This document shows positions 1 to 6,992 of a stretch of DNA of 64,000 nucleotides, piece by piece. The notes below the pieces were generated by a model, which did not search any database, was not told where the DNA came from, and saw only the letters and a program-made list of their open reading frames with translations. Position 1 is the first letter of the stretch. The number at the start of each line of letters is the position of its first letter. Source of the stretch: JAWXBR01 sp046595995 (GTDB taxonomy: Bacteria > Bacteroidota > Ignavibacteria > Kapaibacteriales > Kapaibacteriaceae); the NCBI GenBank assembly GCA_046595995.1, contig JBKJNB010000116.1, forward strand, positions 57,226 to 121,225, given 5' to 3'. Position numbers and translations under genes: made by a program.

Positions 1-530
1 TCAGCGTTCCGTTCTATAAGGCGGCGTCGGCATCGCTCACAGACCTGCCTCTTCTGCAACGCATGCAGGCATCTGGTAAGGCTCTAGTCATCTCGACTGG
101 CATGTCGACGATGGATGAGATTACTCACGCAATCGACGCGCTCGACCGCGATCGCTTGCTCATAGCTCACGCAACGTCTACTTATCCATGTCCACCGGAA
201 GAACTCAATCTTCGCATGATCACGACACTGCGCGATCTGTATCCTGACATTCCAATAGGTTATTCGGGACACGAAACGGGTCTCGCAACGACGTGCGCTA
301 CAATTGCACTTGGCGCTGCCTTCATCGAGCGCCATATAACCCTCGACCGTGCGATGTGGGGAACTGACCAAGCAGCAAGTGTCGAGCTCGGCGGGCTATT
401 ACGTCTAGTACGAGATGTTCGTGACATCGAAACTGCGTTGGGTGATGGAATAAAGCGTGTCTATGACAGCGAAATGAGCTCGCGGACGAAGCTTCGTCGC
501 GTACGCTCAACGAACGGCATTCAGGCTTAA
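1..530 (+). CDS. neuB: NeuB-family N-acetylneuraminate/legionaminate synthase, C-terminal part
   Basis: The 5' end lies outside the window. The reading frame is open from base 3 and begins SVPFYKAASASLTDLPLL, matching the K-x-A-S segment of the NeuB TIM barrel. It continues through STGMSTMDEI, HATSTYPCP and GYSGHETGL, which are typical NeuB core motifs, to the H-I-T-L-D segment. NeuB enzymes condense phosphoenolpyruvate with an N-acetylated hexosamine to make nonulosonic acids for surface glycans. The C-terminal antifreeze-like (SAF) domain of longer family members is absent or very short here, because the protein ends about 25 residues after the barrel. The next gene starts one base after the stop. 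Whether the product is sialic, legionaminic or pseudaminic acid cannot be told from this piece. Confidence 0.85.
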   Translation, partial: SVPFYKAASASLTDLPLLQRMQASGKALVISTGMSTMDEITHAIDALDRDRLLIAHATSTYPCPPEELNLRMITTLRDLYPDIPIGYSGHETGLATTCATIALGAAFIERHITLDRAMWGTDQAASVELGGLLRLVRDVRDIETALGDGIKRVYDSEMSSRTKLRRVRSTNGIQA

Positions 531-531
531 C

Positions 532-1359
532 ATGATTGATTGGCTGACCAATGTATACGTGCAGAGTCCACTCACCTGGTGGACTTCATTCATCGTCGGT
601 CTAGCTGCAGTACTTTTTGTTGTACTTGAACGCATAATCCCTTACACGAAGGGTCAGCGGTTACTTCGCGATGGTCTGATTAGCGATTTCTTCTGGTACT
701 CTATCGTCCAGAATTATGTACTCGGTCTAGTGATTTTTGGTGCTATCGCGTACATCGATGAATTCACATCCATCGAACGGTGGACAGCCATTCGCAGTCT
801 ACCGATCGCAATGCAGTTGTTGATCGCCTTTGTCGTGCATGACTTCTACATTTACTGGTTTCATCGGTTTCAGCATGGTAGTCGCATATTCTGGCGCATT
901 CACGAAGCGCATCACTCTACGAGAGACGTCGACTGGCTCAGTGGCTCGCGATCACACTCACTGGAGATTCTAATTAACCAGACGGTAGAATTTGCGCCAA
1001 TTGTTTTGTTGGCATCGCCGGAAGTCGCCATTCTTAAAGGTTGCGTCGATGCCGTATGGGGCATGTACATTCATTCAAACATTGACGTCCGATCAGGTGT
1101 GTTGCAGTATGTAATCAATGGACCTGAAATGCATCGATGGCACCACGCAACGGACGACGATGCACACAACAAGAACTACTCTACGAAGCTTGCCATATGG
1201 GACTGGATGTTCGGTACTGCATACTTACCCCGTCGGCGTAAGCCGGAGGCATTCGGACTGGGCGATGAATTCCCGCGAAACTATTTCATGCAGCACGTCT
1301 ACGCATTTCGAAAGTTTGAAGATGACGGAAACGCGAACGCTGCAAAATCCGGATCCTGA
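532..1359 (+). CDS. Fatty acid hydroxylase / sterol desaturase family membrane protein
   Basis: This is a 275-residue integral membrane protein with three or four hydrophobic segments in the first 110 residues. The di-iron histidine clusters of the family are all present: H103-x7-H111-x3-H115, H124-x2-H127-H128 and H201-x2-H204-H205. Family members hydroxylate or desaturate lipids and sterol-like substrates at the membrane, and bacterial versions act on fatty acyl chains or hopanoid/ornithine lipids. The substrate here is unknown. It starts one base after the neuB stop, so the two are probably cotranscribed, which would fit a role in surface glycan or lipid modification (inference). Confidence 0.85.
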   Translation: MIDWLTNVYVQSPLTWWTSFIVGLAAVLFVVLERIIPYTKGQRLLRDGLISDFFWYSIVQNYVLGLVIFGAIAYIDEFTSIERWTAIRSLPIAMQLLIAFVVHDFYIYWFHRFQHGSRIFWRIHEAHHSTRDVDWLSGSRSHSLEILINQTVEFAPIVLLASPEVAILKGCVDAVWGMYIHSNIDVRSGVLQYVINGPEMHRWHHATDDDAHNKNYSTKLAIWDWMFGTAYLPRRRKPEAFGLGDEFPRNYFMQHVYAFRKFEDDGNANAAKSGS

Positions 1360-1397
1360 TTTATCCGGAGGAGCCGATCGTACTTGACCATGATTCT

Positions 1398-1487
1398 GTG
1401 GTAGACACGATCATAGTATCCGACATACATCTCGGGTCGAGTGTGAGCAGAGGAAAGCGACTGCTCGAACTCAAACGGGAGAGATAA
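1398..1487 (+). pseudogene. Truncated calcineurin-like metallophosphoesterase, N-terminal remnant
   Basis: A short frame from GTG at 1398 to TAA at 1485-1487 reads as about 29 residues containing VDTIIVSDIHLGSSVSRGK. This is the first beta strand and first metal-binding motif (D-x-H) of calcineurin-like phosphoesterases of the LpxH-like type. The usual continuation (LILLGD and later motifs) does not follow in any frame before secA ends at 1514. No ATG precedes it in frame. The most likely reading is the surviving 5' end of a gene cut off by deletion or rearrangement. A functional 29-residue peptide is very unlikely. Confidence 0.6.
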
Positions 1488-1506
1488 CCTTACGGCAATG
1501 TTCATA

Positions 1507-1523
1507 AAAACAGTTACTGTTTT
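1507..1523. repeat. 17-bp perfect palindrome across the secA stop codon
   Basis: The sequence AAAACAGT-T-ACTGTTTT spans the secA stop codon. On the minus strand it is followed by a run of five T, so it could act as a weak, AT-rich terminator for secA. The one-base centre means that a real hairpin would have a shorter stem. A protein-binding site is an alternative. Confidence 0.3.
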
Positions 1524-4500
1524 ACGCAGGACTTATTACCGCTAGCACCGCAGCAGTTTTTAAATTTTTTGTTTGCGTCGAATGGGCATGGCTCATTGCG
1601 TCCGAACTCTCGTCCGGAGTTTCGCACAGTGGTTGCGCCCTGCGGGCCGTGTTCACCTGCGCCACCGCCAAGTGAACCCATGGTTGCCGACGCGGTAGGA
1701 TGTGAGAACGTTAGGGAGCGCGATACACTGCTGGTGCGCATTTGGGGTAGTGCCGTTGCCACGCCACCATCTGCCGAAGCCGCTGCGTGTCCGTTATCAC
1801 CAATCGCATCTGCGACTTGTGCGGGCTGAACTCTGCGTGGAGCTGATTGGGTCTGGCGTGATGCAGAAGGATAATATTTAAAGGCAAAGTTTACCGTAGC
1901 CTTATTGATATCCTTGAGCAATCCGAGAAAGATCTTGTATGCCTCTTGTTTGTATTCCAGGAGCGGATCTTTCTGGCCGTATGCACGCAGATAGATACCT
2001 TCTTTCAAATCGTCCATTGCACGCAAGTGTTCGCGCCATTGATCATCGATTGACTGCAATGAAGCAATACGTTCAAGCGCTGCCATGAATTCGTGGCCAA
2101 GACCTACTTCTTTTCTGTCGTAGTACTCAGTAGCCGCGCTGACAACCTTGTCTACAGCGCCATCCTTACTAAGCGACTGAAAGTCCTGCTCGCTCATCGG
2201 AAGATCGCAAAGTAGCGTGGCCCTAACAGCGTCGGTAAAGCCCCTTACATCGGAATCTGAGTGAAACTCAGCGTACCAATCTTCAGCCATTTCACGGATG
2301 TACTCGAAGAACTCGCCGCGGAGGCGATCACCCATCAAAGCATGTTTGCGTCGATCGTAGATAACCTCACGTTGCTGATTCATTACGTTGTCGTACTCGA
2401 GTAGCCGCTTACGCACACCGAAGTTGTTTGACTCGACTTTCTTCTGGGCGTTGCCCACGCTCTTCGTCACTAAGGGGCTTTGAATGGGTTCGCCATCGGG
2501 CACCTTCAGTCGTTGCATTACAGCTGCAATACGTTCACCACCAAACAATCGCATGAGGTCGTCTTCGAGCGAGATGAAAAACTGCGACGAACCTGGATCA
2601 CCCTGGCGTCCGGCACGGCCGCGCAACTGACGATCGATGCGACGTGCTTCGTGGCGCTCCGTACCGATAATCGCAAGTCCGCCGGCTGCCTTAACATCAG
2701 GATCAAGTTTAATATCTGTACCACGTCCGGCCATGTTGGTAGCTATGGTTACGCTGGCCTTGCGACCTGCAGACTGCACGATCTCGGCTTCTCGTTGATG
2801 TTGTTTGGCATTGAGTACGTTGTGTTGAACGTTTGCGCGCTTGAGCATCTTGCTCAAAAGCTCCGACACTTCAACGCTAGTTGTGCCCACAAGAACGGCC
2901 CGTCCACCGTTAATCTGTTCCTGAACGGCCTCGACCACGGCGTTATATTTTTCGCGTTTAGTGCGGTAGATCAAATCATCGAGGTCTTTACGTACCGCCT
3001 GACGGTTCGTCGGTATCACCACGACATCGAGTTTATAGATTTCGAAAAACTCTGCCGCTTCTGTTTCTGCGGTCCCCGTCATGCCTGCGAGTTTGTGATA
3101 CTGACGGAAGTAGTTCTGAAGCGTGATCGTAGCGAAGGTCTGAGTATCCTGCTCGACCATTACACCTTCTTTAGCCTCGATAGCCTGGTGCAGTCCGTCG
3201 GAATAGCGCCGACCTTCGAGAATACGACCAGTAAACTCGTCTACAATCTTGATTTTACCATCCTGCACGACATACTCGTCGTCTCGAACATAGAGGCTAT
3301 AAGCACGAAGCAGCTGGTTGACGATGTGAATGCGATCCGAACGATCAGCGTACACTAGCATGAAGGCATCCTTCTTCAACGTCTTTTCTGCGACGCTGAT
3401 GTTCTCGTCTCCTTCTAGGGCACTCATCTCCGTAGCCAAGTCGGGGATCACAAACATGTCTGGATCTTCTTGGCTCGAACACATTAGTTCGCGGCCTTTA
3501 TCCGAAATATCTACCTGATGGTTCTTCTCGTCTACTGTGAAGAACAGTTCGTCATCGATGATGGACATGCGCGTGCCCTGGTCTTTCAGGTGCTCGAGCT
3601 CAGTCTCTTTCAACAGTTTTAGGTTGTCTGGGTCCTGCAGCATTTTGGCAAGCTTGCTGTGTTTAGGCATGCCTCGGTGAGCGCGAAGCAATGCCATGCC
3701 TGCTTTGGTTTTGTCTTCTTTCGTGCCAGTGGTAAGTCCCTTTTCAGCTTCTGACACCAATGTATTCACAAGACGTGACTGCACGTCGATAAGGCGCTTC
3801 ACGCGTGGGTTCATGTCATCGAAGGCATGGTCTGTGCTGCCCGCGCCCACCGGACCCGATATGATAAGTGGCGTACGAGCCTCGTCTATGAGTACCGAGT
3901 CGACCTCATCCACCACTGCATACCAGTGTCCGCGTTGCACCATGTCAACCGATTCAGTAACCATATTATCACGTAAGTAATCGAATCCGAACTCATTGTT
4001 CGTACCGTACGTGATATCTGCATTGTATTCTGTCTTGCGTCCCTGAGGCGACATGTTCGATTGAATACAACCCGTGGTGACACCAAGGAAATCAAAGATC
4101 GGGTGCATCCACTCGCGGTCGCGTTTGGCGAGGTAGTCGTTCACGGTAACCAGGTGTACACCGCGTCCTGCAAGCGCGTTTAATATCATCGGTAGCGTGG
4201 CAACAAGTGTTTTACCTTCACCCGTGGCCATTTCCGCACCCTTGCCCTGATGAAGCACCACACCGCCAATGAGCTGCACGTCGTATGGGACCATGTCCCA
4301 CGTTGCCTCGTGGCCTACAACCACGTATTTGTGTCCAACAAGGCGTCGGCAGGTGTCTTTAACTAATGCATATACTTCAGGTAAGATCTCATCGAGCTTT
4401 GTGTGCGTAGCAACGAAACGCTCGCGGTCGATGTCGTTTAGGCGTGCGTATGCATCCGATCGATCTGCATGCGTCATGTCTGCGTCATCGTGGAGTTGTA

Positions 4501-4705
4501 ATCGAAGTGCCTCCTCCTCTTCTTTCAGGCCGCGAACATTCTCCTGAAGTTCCAACCGCAGGTCTACAATGCGCGCGCGAAGATCGTCATCGGACAATTC
4601 TTGAAGCGTCGCATACACGCGATTGATTTCTTCAATCACTGGTACGATGAGCTTAACATCCTTGTCGTGCTTTGAACCAAAGATCTTCTGTATGAATTTC
4701 AACAT
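1514..4705 (-). CDS. secA: Protein translocase subunit SecA
   Basis: This is the 1063-residue ATPase motor of Sec export, acting at the inner membrane with SecYEG. The Walker A motif GEGKT is at residues 162-166, and the Walker B region (VVDEVDSVLIDEAR) follows. The motifs NMAGRGTDIKL and RQLRGRAGRQGD of the second nucleotide-binding fold are clear. The protein is about 150-200 residues longer than E. coli SecA. Extra sequence lies at about residues 55-95 and after the DEAR motif at about residues 280-400, as in Bacteroidota and Chlorobiota. The C-terminal SEC-C zinc motif is degenerate: NEPCPFDANKKFKNCCG has Phe where the second Cys of C-x-C normally sits. It is divergent from the small gene at 4823. 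Confidence 0.97.
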   Translation of the reverse strand: MLKFIQKIFGSKHDKDVKLIVPVIEEINRVYATLQELSDDDLRARIVDLRLELQENVRGLKEEEEALRLQLHDDADMTHADRSDAYARLNDIDRERFVATHTKLDEILPEVYALVKDTCRRLVGHKYVVVGHEATWDMVPYDVQLIGGVVLHQGKGAEMATGEGKTLVATLPMILNALAGRGVHLVTVNDYLAKRDREWMHPIFDFLGVTTGCIQSNMSPQGRKTEYNADITYGTNNEFGFDYLRDNMVTESVDMVQRGHWYAVVDEVDSVLIDEARTPLIISGPVGAGSTDHAFDDMNPRVKRLIDVQSRLVNTLVSEAEKGLTTGTKEDKTKAGMALLRAHRGMPKHSKLAKMLQDPDNLKLLKETELEHLKDQGTRMSIIDDELFFTVDEKNHQVDISDKGRELMCSSQEDPDMFVIPDLATEMSALEGDENISVAEKTLKKDAFMLVYADRSDRIHIVNQLLRAYSLYVRDDEYVVQDGKIKIVDEFTGRILEGRRYSDGLHQAIEAKEGVMVEQDTQTFATITLQNYFRQYHKLAGMTGTAETEAAEFFEIYKLDVVVIPTNRQAVRKDLDDLIYRTKREKYNAVVEAVQEQINGGRAVLVGTTSVEVSELLSKMLKRANVQHNVLNAKQHQREAEIVQSAGRKASVTIATNMAGRGTDIKLDPDVKAAGGLAIIGTERHEARRIDRQLRGRAGRQGDPGSSQFFISLEDDLMRLFGGERIAAVMQRLKVPDGEPIQSPLVTKSVGNAQKKVESNNFGVRKRLLEYDNVMNQQREVIYDRRKHALMGDRLRGEFFEYIREMAEDWYAEFHSDSDVRGFTDAVRATLLCDLPMSEQDFQSLSKDGAVDKVVSAATEYYDRKEVGLGHEFMAALERIASLQSIDDQWREHLRAMDDLKEGIYLRAYGQKDPLLEYKQEAYKIFLGLLKDINKATVNFAFKYYPSASRQTQSAPRRVQPAQVADAIGDNGHAAASADGGVATALPQMRTSSVSRSLTFSHPTASATMGSLGGGAGEHGPQGATTVRNSGREFGRNEPCPFDANKKFKNCCGASGNKSCVKQ

Positions 4706-4751
4706 GTACCGCTCAGATTTGAATAGGCAATGGGCCGATGACGCACGTCGT

Positions 4752-4766
4752 GACCAACGATTGGTC
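4752..4766. promoter_or_regulatory. Short inverted repeat between divergent genes
   Basis: GACCAA-CGA-TTGGTC is a 6-bp perfect inverted repeat in the 117-bp gap between divergent secA and the 4823 gene. It could be an operator for either. No clear -35/-10 pair was recognised around it, so this is only a candidate. Confidence 0.25.
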
Positions 4767-4822
4767 TAGAGCCTTGCAAATTATCGTAATTTTAACGCCC
4801 CTCCAACCTCTAAGCCCCTTGC

Positions 4823-5080
4823 ATGGAAGCCCCCTCAAACGATCTCTATATCTACTCACCTGAGAACGTACACAGCCAGGCCGCGGATGCAGACGAACAC
4901 TTGGGTTACAAGATCCTCAGCTTTTACGTCGATGACAGGGGGCAGCTAGCTAAGGGTTCAACACCGGAGCGTCGAACTTTCTACCTCTCACCTTCAGGCG
5001 GCACGTTGCGCGATGCCGATTTGAACATCGTGGTATACAGTGCCAAATTTGATTTGTACAAAGGCTTCGGACGAGTATGA
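4823..5080 (+). CDS. Small unknown protein coupled to cysteine desulfurase
   Basis: This is an 85-residue protein of unknown function. It is polar, begins MEAPSNDLYIYSPENV, has no signal peptide or membrane segment and no cysteine, and looks alpha/beta (two beta-rich stretches, LGYKILSFYVDD and LNIVVYSAKFDLY). The stop TGA overlaps the ATG of the cysteine desulfurase (ATGA at 5077-5080), so the two are translationally coupled. That suggests, but does not show, a role in sulfur transfer or Fe-S assembly. The start is the only ATG near the 5' end. Coding status is supported by the coupling and by an uninterrupted frame. Confidence 0.6.
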   Translation: MEAPSNDLYIYSPENVHSQAADADEHLGYKILSFYVDDRGQLAKGSTPERRTFYLSPSGGTLRDADLNIVVYSAKFDLYKGFGRV

Positions 5081-6210
5081 TCTATTTTGACAACAGTGCG
5101 ACGACGCGTCTGGACCCCGAGGTTCTCGATGCGATGTTGCCATGGCTTCGCAACGAGTATGGCAACGCATCCAGCATCTACAGCCTTGGCCGCCATGCGC
5201 GCGTAGCCGTCGAAGATGCCCGCAACGAACTAGCGGCACTTCTTAATGCCCATCCTGCCGAAGTGATTTTCACGAGTGGTGGCACCGAGTCGAACAACAC
5301 CGTATTAAAGAGTTGCTGCTTTGAAAGCAGTCTAGTAACGCGCGTTGTGTGTGGTGCGACGGAACACCATGCCGTCCTCGAGCCCCTTGCCTGGCTTAGC
5401 CAAAAAGGCATACCAACCCGTATCCTGCCTGTTACCGCCAGCGGTAGGGTGGCGGCGAACACTGTGAGCGCCGAGAACATTGCAACGACCCTTATTAGCG
5501 TAATGCACGCGAATAACGAAACGGGCGTAGTGAATGACATTCCAAGTATTCGCGCTGCGGCACCCGACGCTCTACTTCATACCGATGCAGTACAATCATT
5601 TGGTAAAATTTCTGTAGATGTACAAGCGCTTGCTGTTGACTTTTTGTCTCTTTCTGCGCACAAGATTCACGGCCCGAAGGGCGTGGGAGCGCTATTCATT
5701 CGCAAAGGGATCGACTTCAAAGCACATCAGCAAGGCGGAGCTCAGGAACGCAACCGCCGAGCCGGCACAGAACCTGTCGCGCTGATCATCGGATTTGCAG
5801 CCGCAGCACGAGCGGCGATTACGCAAATGAAAGAGCGATCGGCTCATACGTCCGCTTTGATAGAAGTCCTCCGTGAACGCATCGCACGCTCAATTCCTGA
5901 CGTGAACTTCAATACTCCAACTGAGGGTGTGCTGCCGAACGTGCTTAACGTTTCGTTTCCCGATGCCCAGACCTATGACGGCGATGCGGTCCTGCAAGGC
6001 ATGGACTTGCGAGGTATTGCGGTATCGAATGGCAGCGCGTGCGTTTCTGGAAGTCTTCAGCCTTCACACGTGCTGCTAGCAATGGGTCGAGCCATCGAGG
6101 AGTCGCGAGCTGCTGTCAGGTTCTCGGTATCAAAGGAGACTACCCAGGAAGAGGTCGAAACCGGGGCTGCAATTTTAGCCGAGGTCCTCCGTGATTTGCG
6201 CTGTATCTGA
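5077..6210 (+). CDS. Cysteine desulfurase (IscS/NifS type)
   Basis: This PLP enzyme takes sulfur from L-cysteine as a persulfide for Fe-S clusters, thiolated tRNA or other acceptors. It has 377 residues, the usual family length. It has the N-terminal YFDNSATT motif, the PLP-binding lysine K196 in SAHKIHGPKG, the HTDAVQ segment and the active-site cysteine C322 in SNGSACVSG, a class I style loop. It follows the 85-residue gene with a 4-base overlap. No scaffold (iscU/sufU) or tRNA-thiolation gene is next to it, so the acceptor is not indicated. Confidence 0.95.
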   Translation: MIYFDNSATTRLDPEVLDAMLPWLRNEYGNASSIYSLGRHARVAVEDARNELAALLNAHPAEVIFTSGGTESNNTVLKSCCFESSLVTRVVCGATEHHAVLEPLAWLSQKGIPTRILPVTASGRVAANTVSAENIATTLISVMHANNETGVVNDIPSIRAAAPDALLHTDAVQSFGKISVDVQALAVDFLSLSAHKIHGPKGVGALFIRKGIDFKAHQQGGAQERNRRAGTEPVALIIGFAAAARAAITQMKERSAHTSALIEVLRERIARSIPDVNFNTPTEGVLPNVLNVSFPDAQTYDGDAVLQGMDLRGIAVSNGSACVSGSLQPSHVLLAMGRAIEESRAAVRFSVSKETTQEEVETGAAILAEVLRDLRCI

Positions 6211-6221
6211 TTCATGCGATA

Positions 6222-6245
6222 TATTGTGTGTTGTAACACGCAATA
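6222..6245. promoter_or_regulatory. Inverted repeat upstream of the YceI-like gene
   Basis: TATTGTGTG-TTGTAA-CACGCAATA is an inverted repeat with 9-base arms and one mismatch, lying 21 bases before the ATG at 6267. A Shine-Dalgarno-like AGGAG (6255-6259) follows, seven bases before the ATG. The symmetry suggests a repressor site or a 5' UTR hairpin. There is no T-run, so it is not a terminator. Confidence 0.35.
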
Positions 6246-6266
6246 ATCATTACTAGGAGCATACTG

Positions 6267-6914
6267 ATGAAGAAATCGATGATGGCTTTGTGCCTTAGCG
6301 TTCTGACCTGTACAGTCGCGTTTGCCGGAACAGGATTTTTAGACGTAACGGGTGGGCAGAAGACATTCAAGGTCAACAAAGCTGTTGGCACGAGCAACAT
6401 CGTGTTTAACAGCGACGCGCCACTTGAGAAGATTAAGGGTACTGCCGATGCTGTAACAGGAGAGTTCAAGTTGGATCCAGCTCATCTAGAGTTGACCACT
6501 GGTCGGATCGAAGTAAAAGTTGAGAGCATGTCTACCGCCATTTCGAAGCGCGATGAGCATATGCGCAGTGATGTTTGGCTAAATGCAAATAAATATCCAA
6601 CGATTGTGGTTGACGTTCAGCGTCTTTCCGACGTTGTTGTTGAAACCCGCGGCGGTCGCCGCATCGCTGTTGCGAAGGCAATTGGCACATTCACGCTTCA
6701 TGGTGTAACCAAGCCGCTTACGGCCGATGTTACAATCACATACTTACCGGAGTCAAGCGACACAAAGAAACGCGCCTCAGGCGATCTCGTTAGCATTAAG
6801 ACGGATTTTACGGTTACGCTAAAAGACCACAACGTAGTCGGCAAGTCGGGCCTTGTAGGCAGCAAGGTTGGCGAAGTCATTACGGTCGAAGCGAATCTAT
6901 TTGCTAACTCGTAG
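6267..6914 (+). CDS. YceI-like periplasmic protein
   Basis: This is a 215-residue exported protein with a signal peptide (MKKSMMALCLSVLTCTVAFA, cleaved after about residue 20) and a YceI-like lipid-binding barrel. Recognisable family segments are the central stretch with SKRDEHMRSDVWLNANKYPTI, the HGVTKPL turn and the late DHNVVGK segment. YceI proteins bind isoprenoid or amphiphilic molecules in the periplasm, and their physiological role is usually unclear. A good AGGAG ribosome site precedes the ATG. A terminator lies directly downstream, so the gene is probably a single-gene transcript with its own control (see the inverted repeat at 6222). Confidence 0.88.
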   Translation: MKKSMMALCLSVLTCTVAFAGTGFLDVTGGQKTFKVNKAVGTSNIVFNSDAPLEKIKGTADAVTGEFKLDPAHLELTTGRIEVKVESMSTAISKRDEHMRSDVWLNANKYPTIVVDVQRLSDVVVETRGGRRIAVAKAIGTFTLHGVTKPLTADVTITYLPESSDTKKRASGDLVSIKTDFTVTLKDHNVVGKSGLVGSKVGEVITVEANLFANS

Positions 6915-6934
6915 ATTGCGTAGTAACATATTTT

Positions 6935-6979
6935 GCGGGCATAGGTCGAGTCACCATCGACTTCTGCCCGTTTCTTTTT
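6935..6979 (+). terminator. Rho-independent terminator after the YceI-like gene
   Basis: A GC-rich stem pairs CGGGCATAGGTCGA with TCGACTTCTGCCCG (one internal mismatch pair) around a GTCACCA loop. It is followed by TTTCTTTTT. It sits 20 bases after the stop codon, and the T-run ends where the next gene's start region begins. Confidence 0.85.
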
Positions 6980-6992
6980 GAGGATGACAATT

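Noticed and set aside
2480..3358. Long open frame (292 codons) on the plus strand opposite secA
   Set aside because: It is fully antisense to the well-supported secA, has no recognisable motif and is Cys/His-rich in a way typical of a shadow frame.
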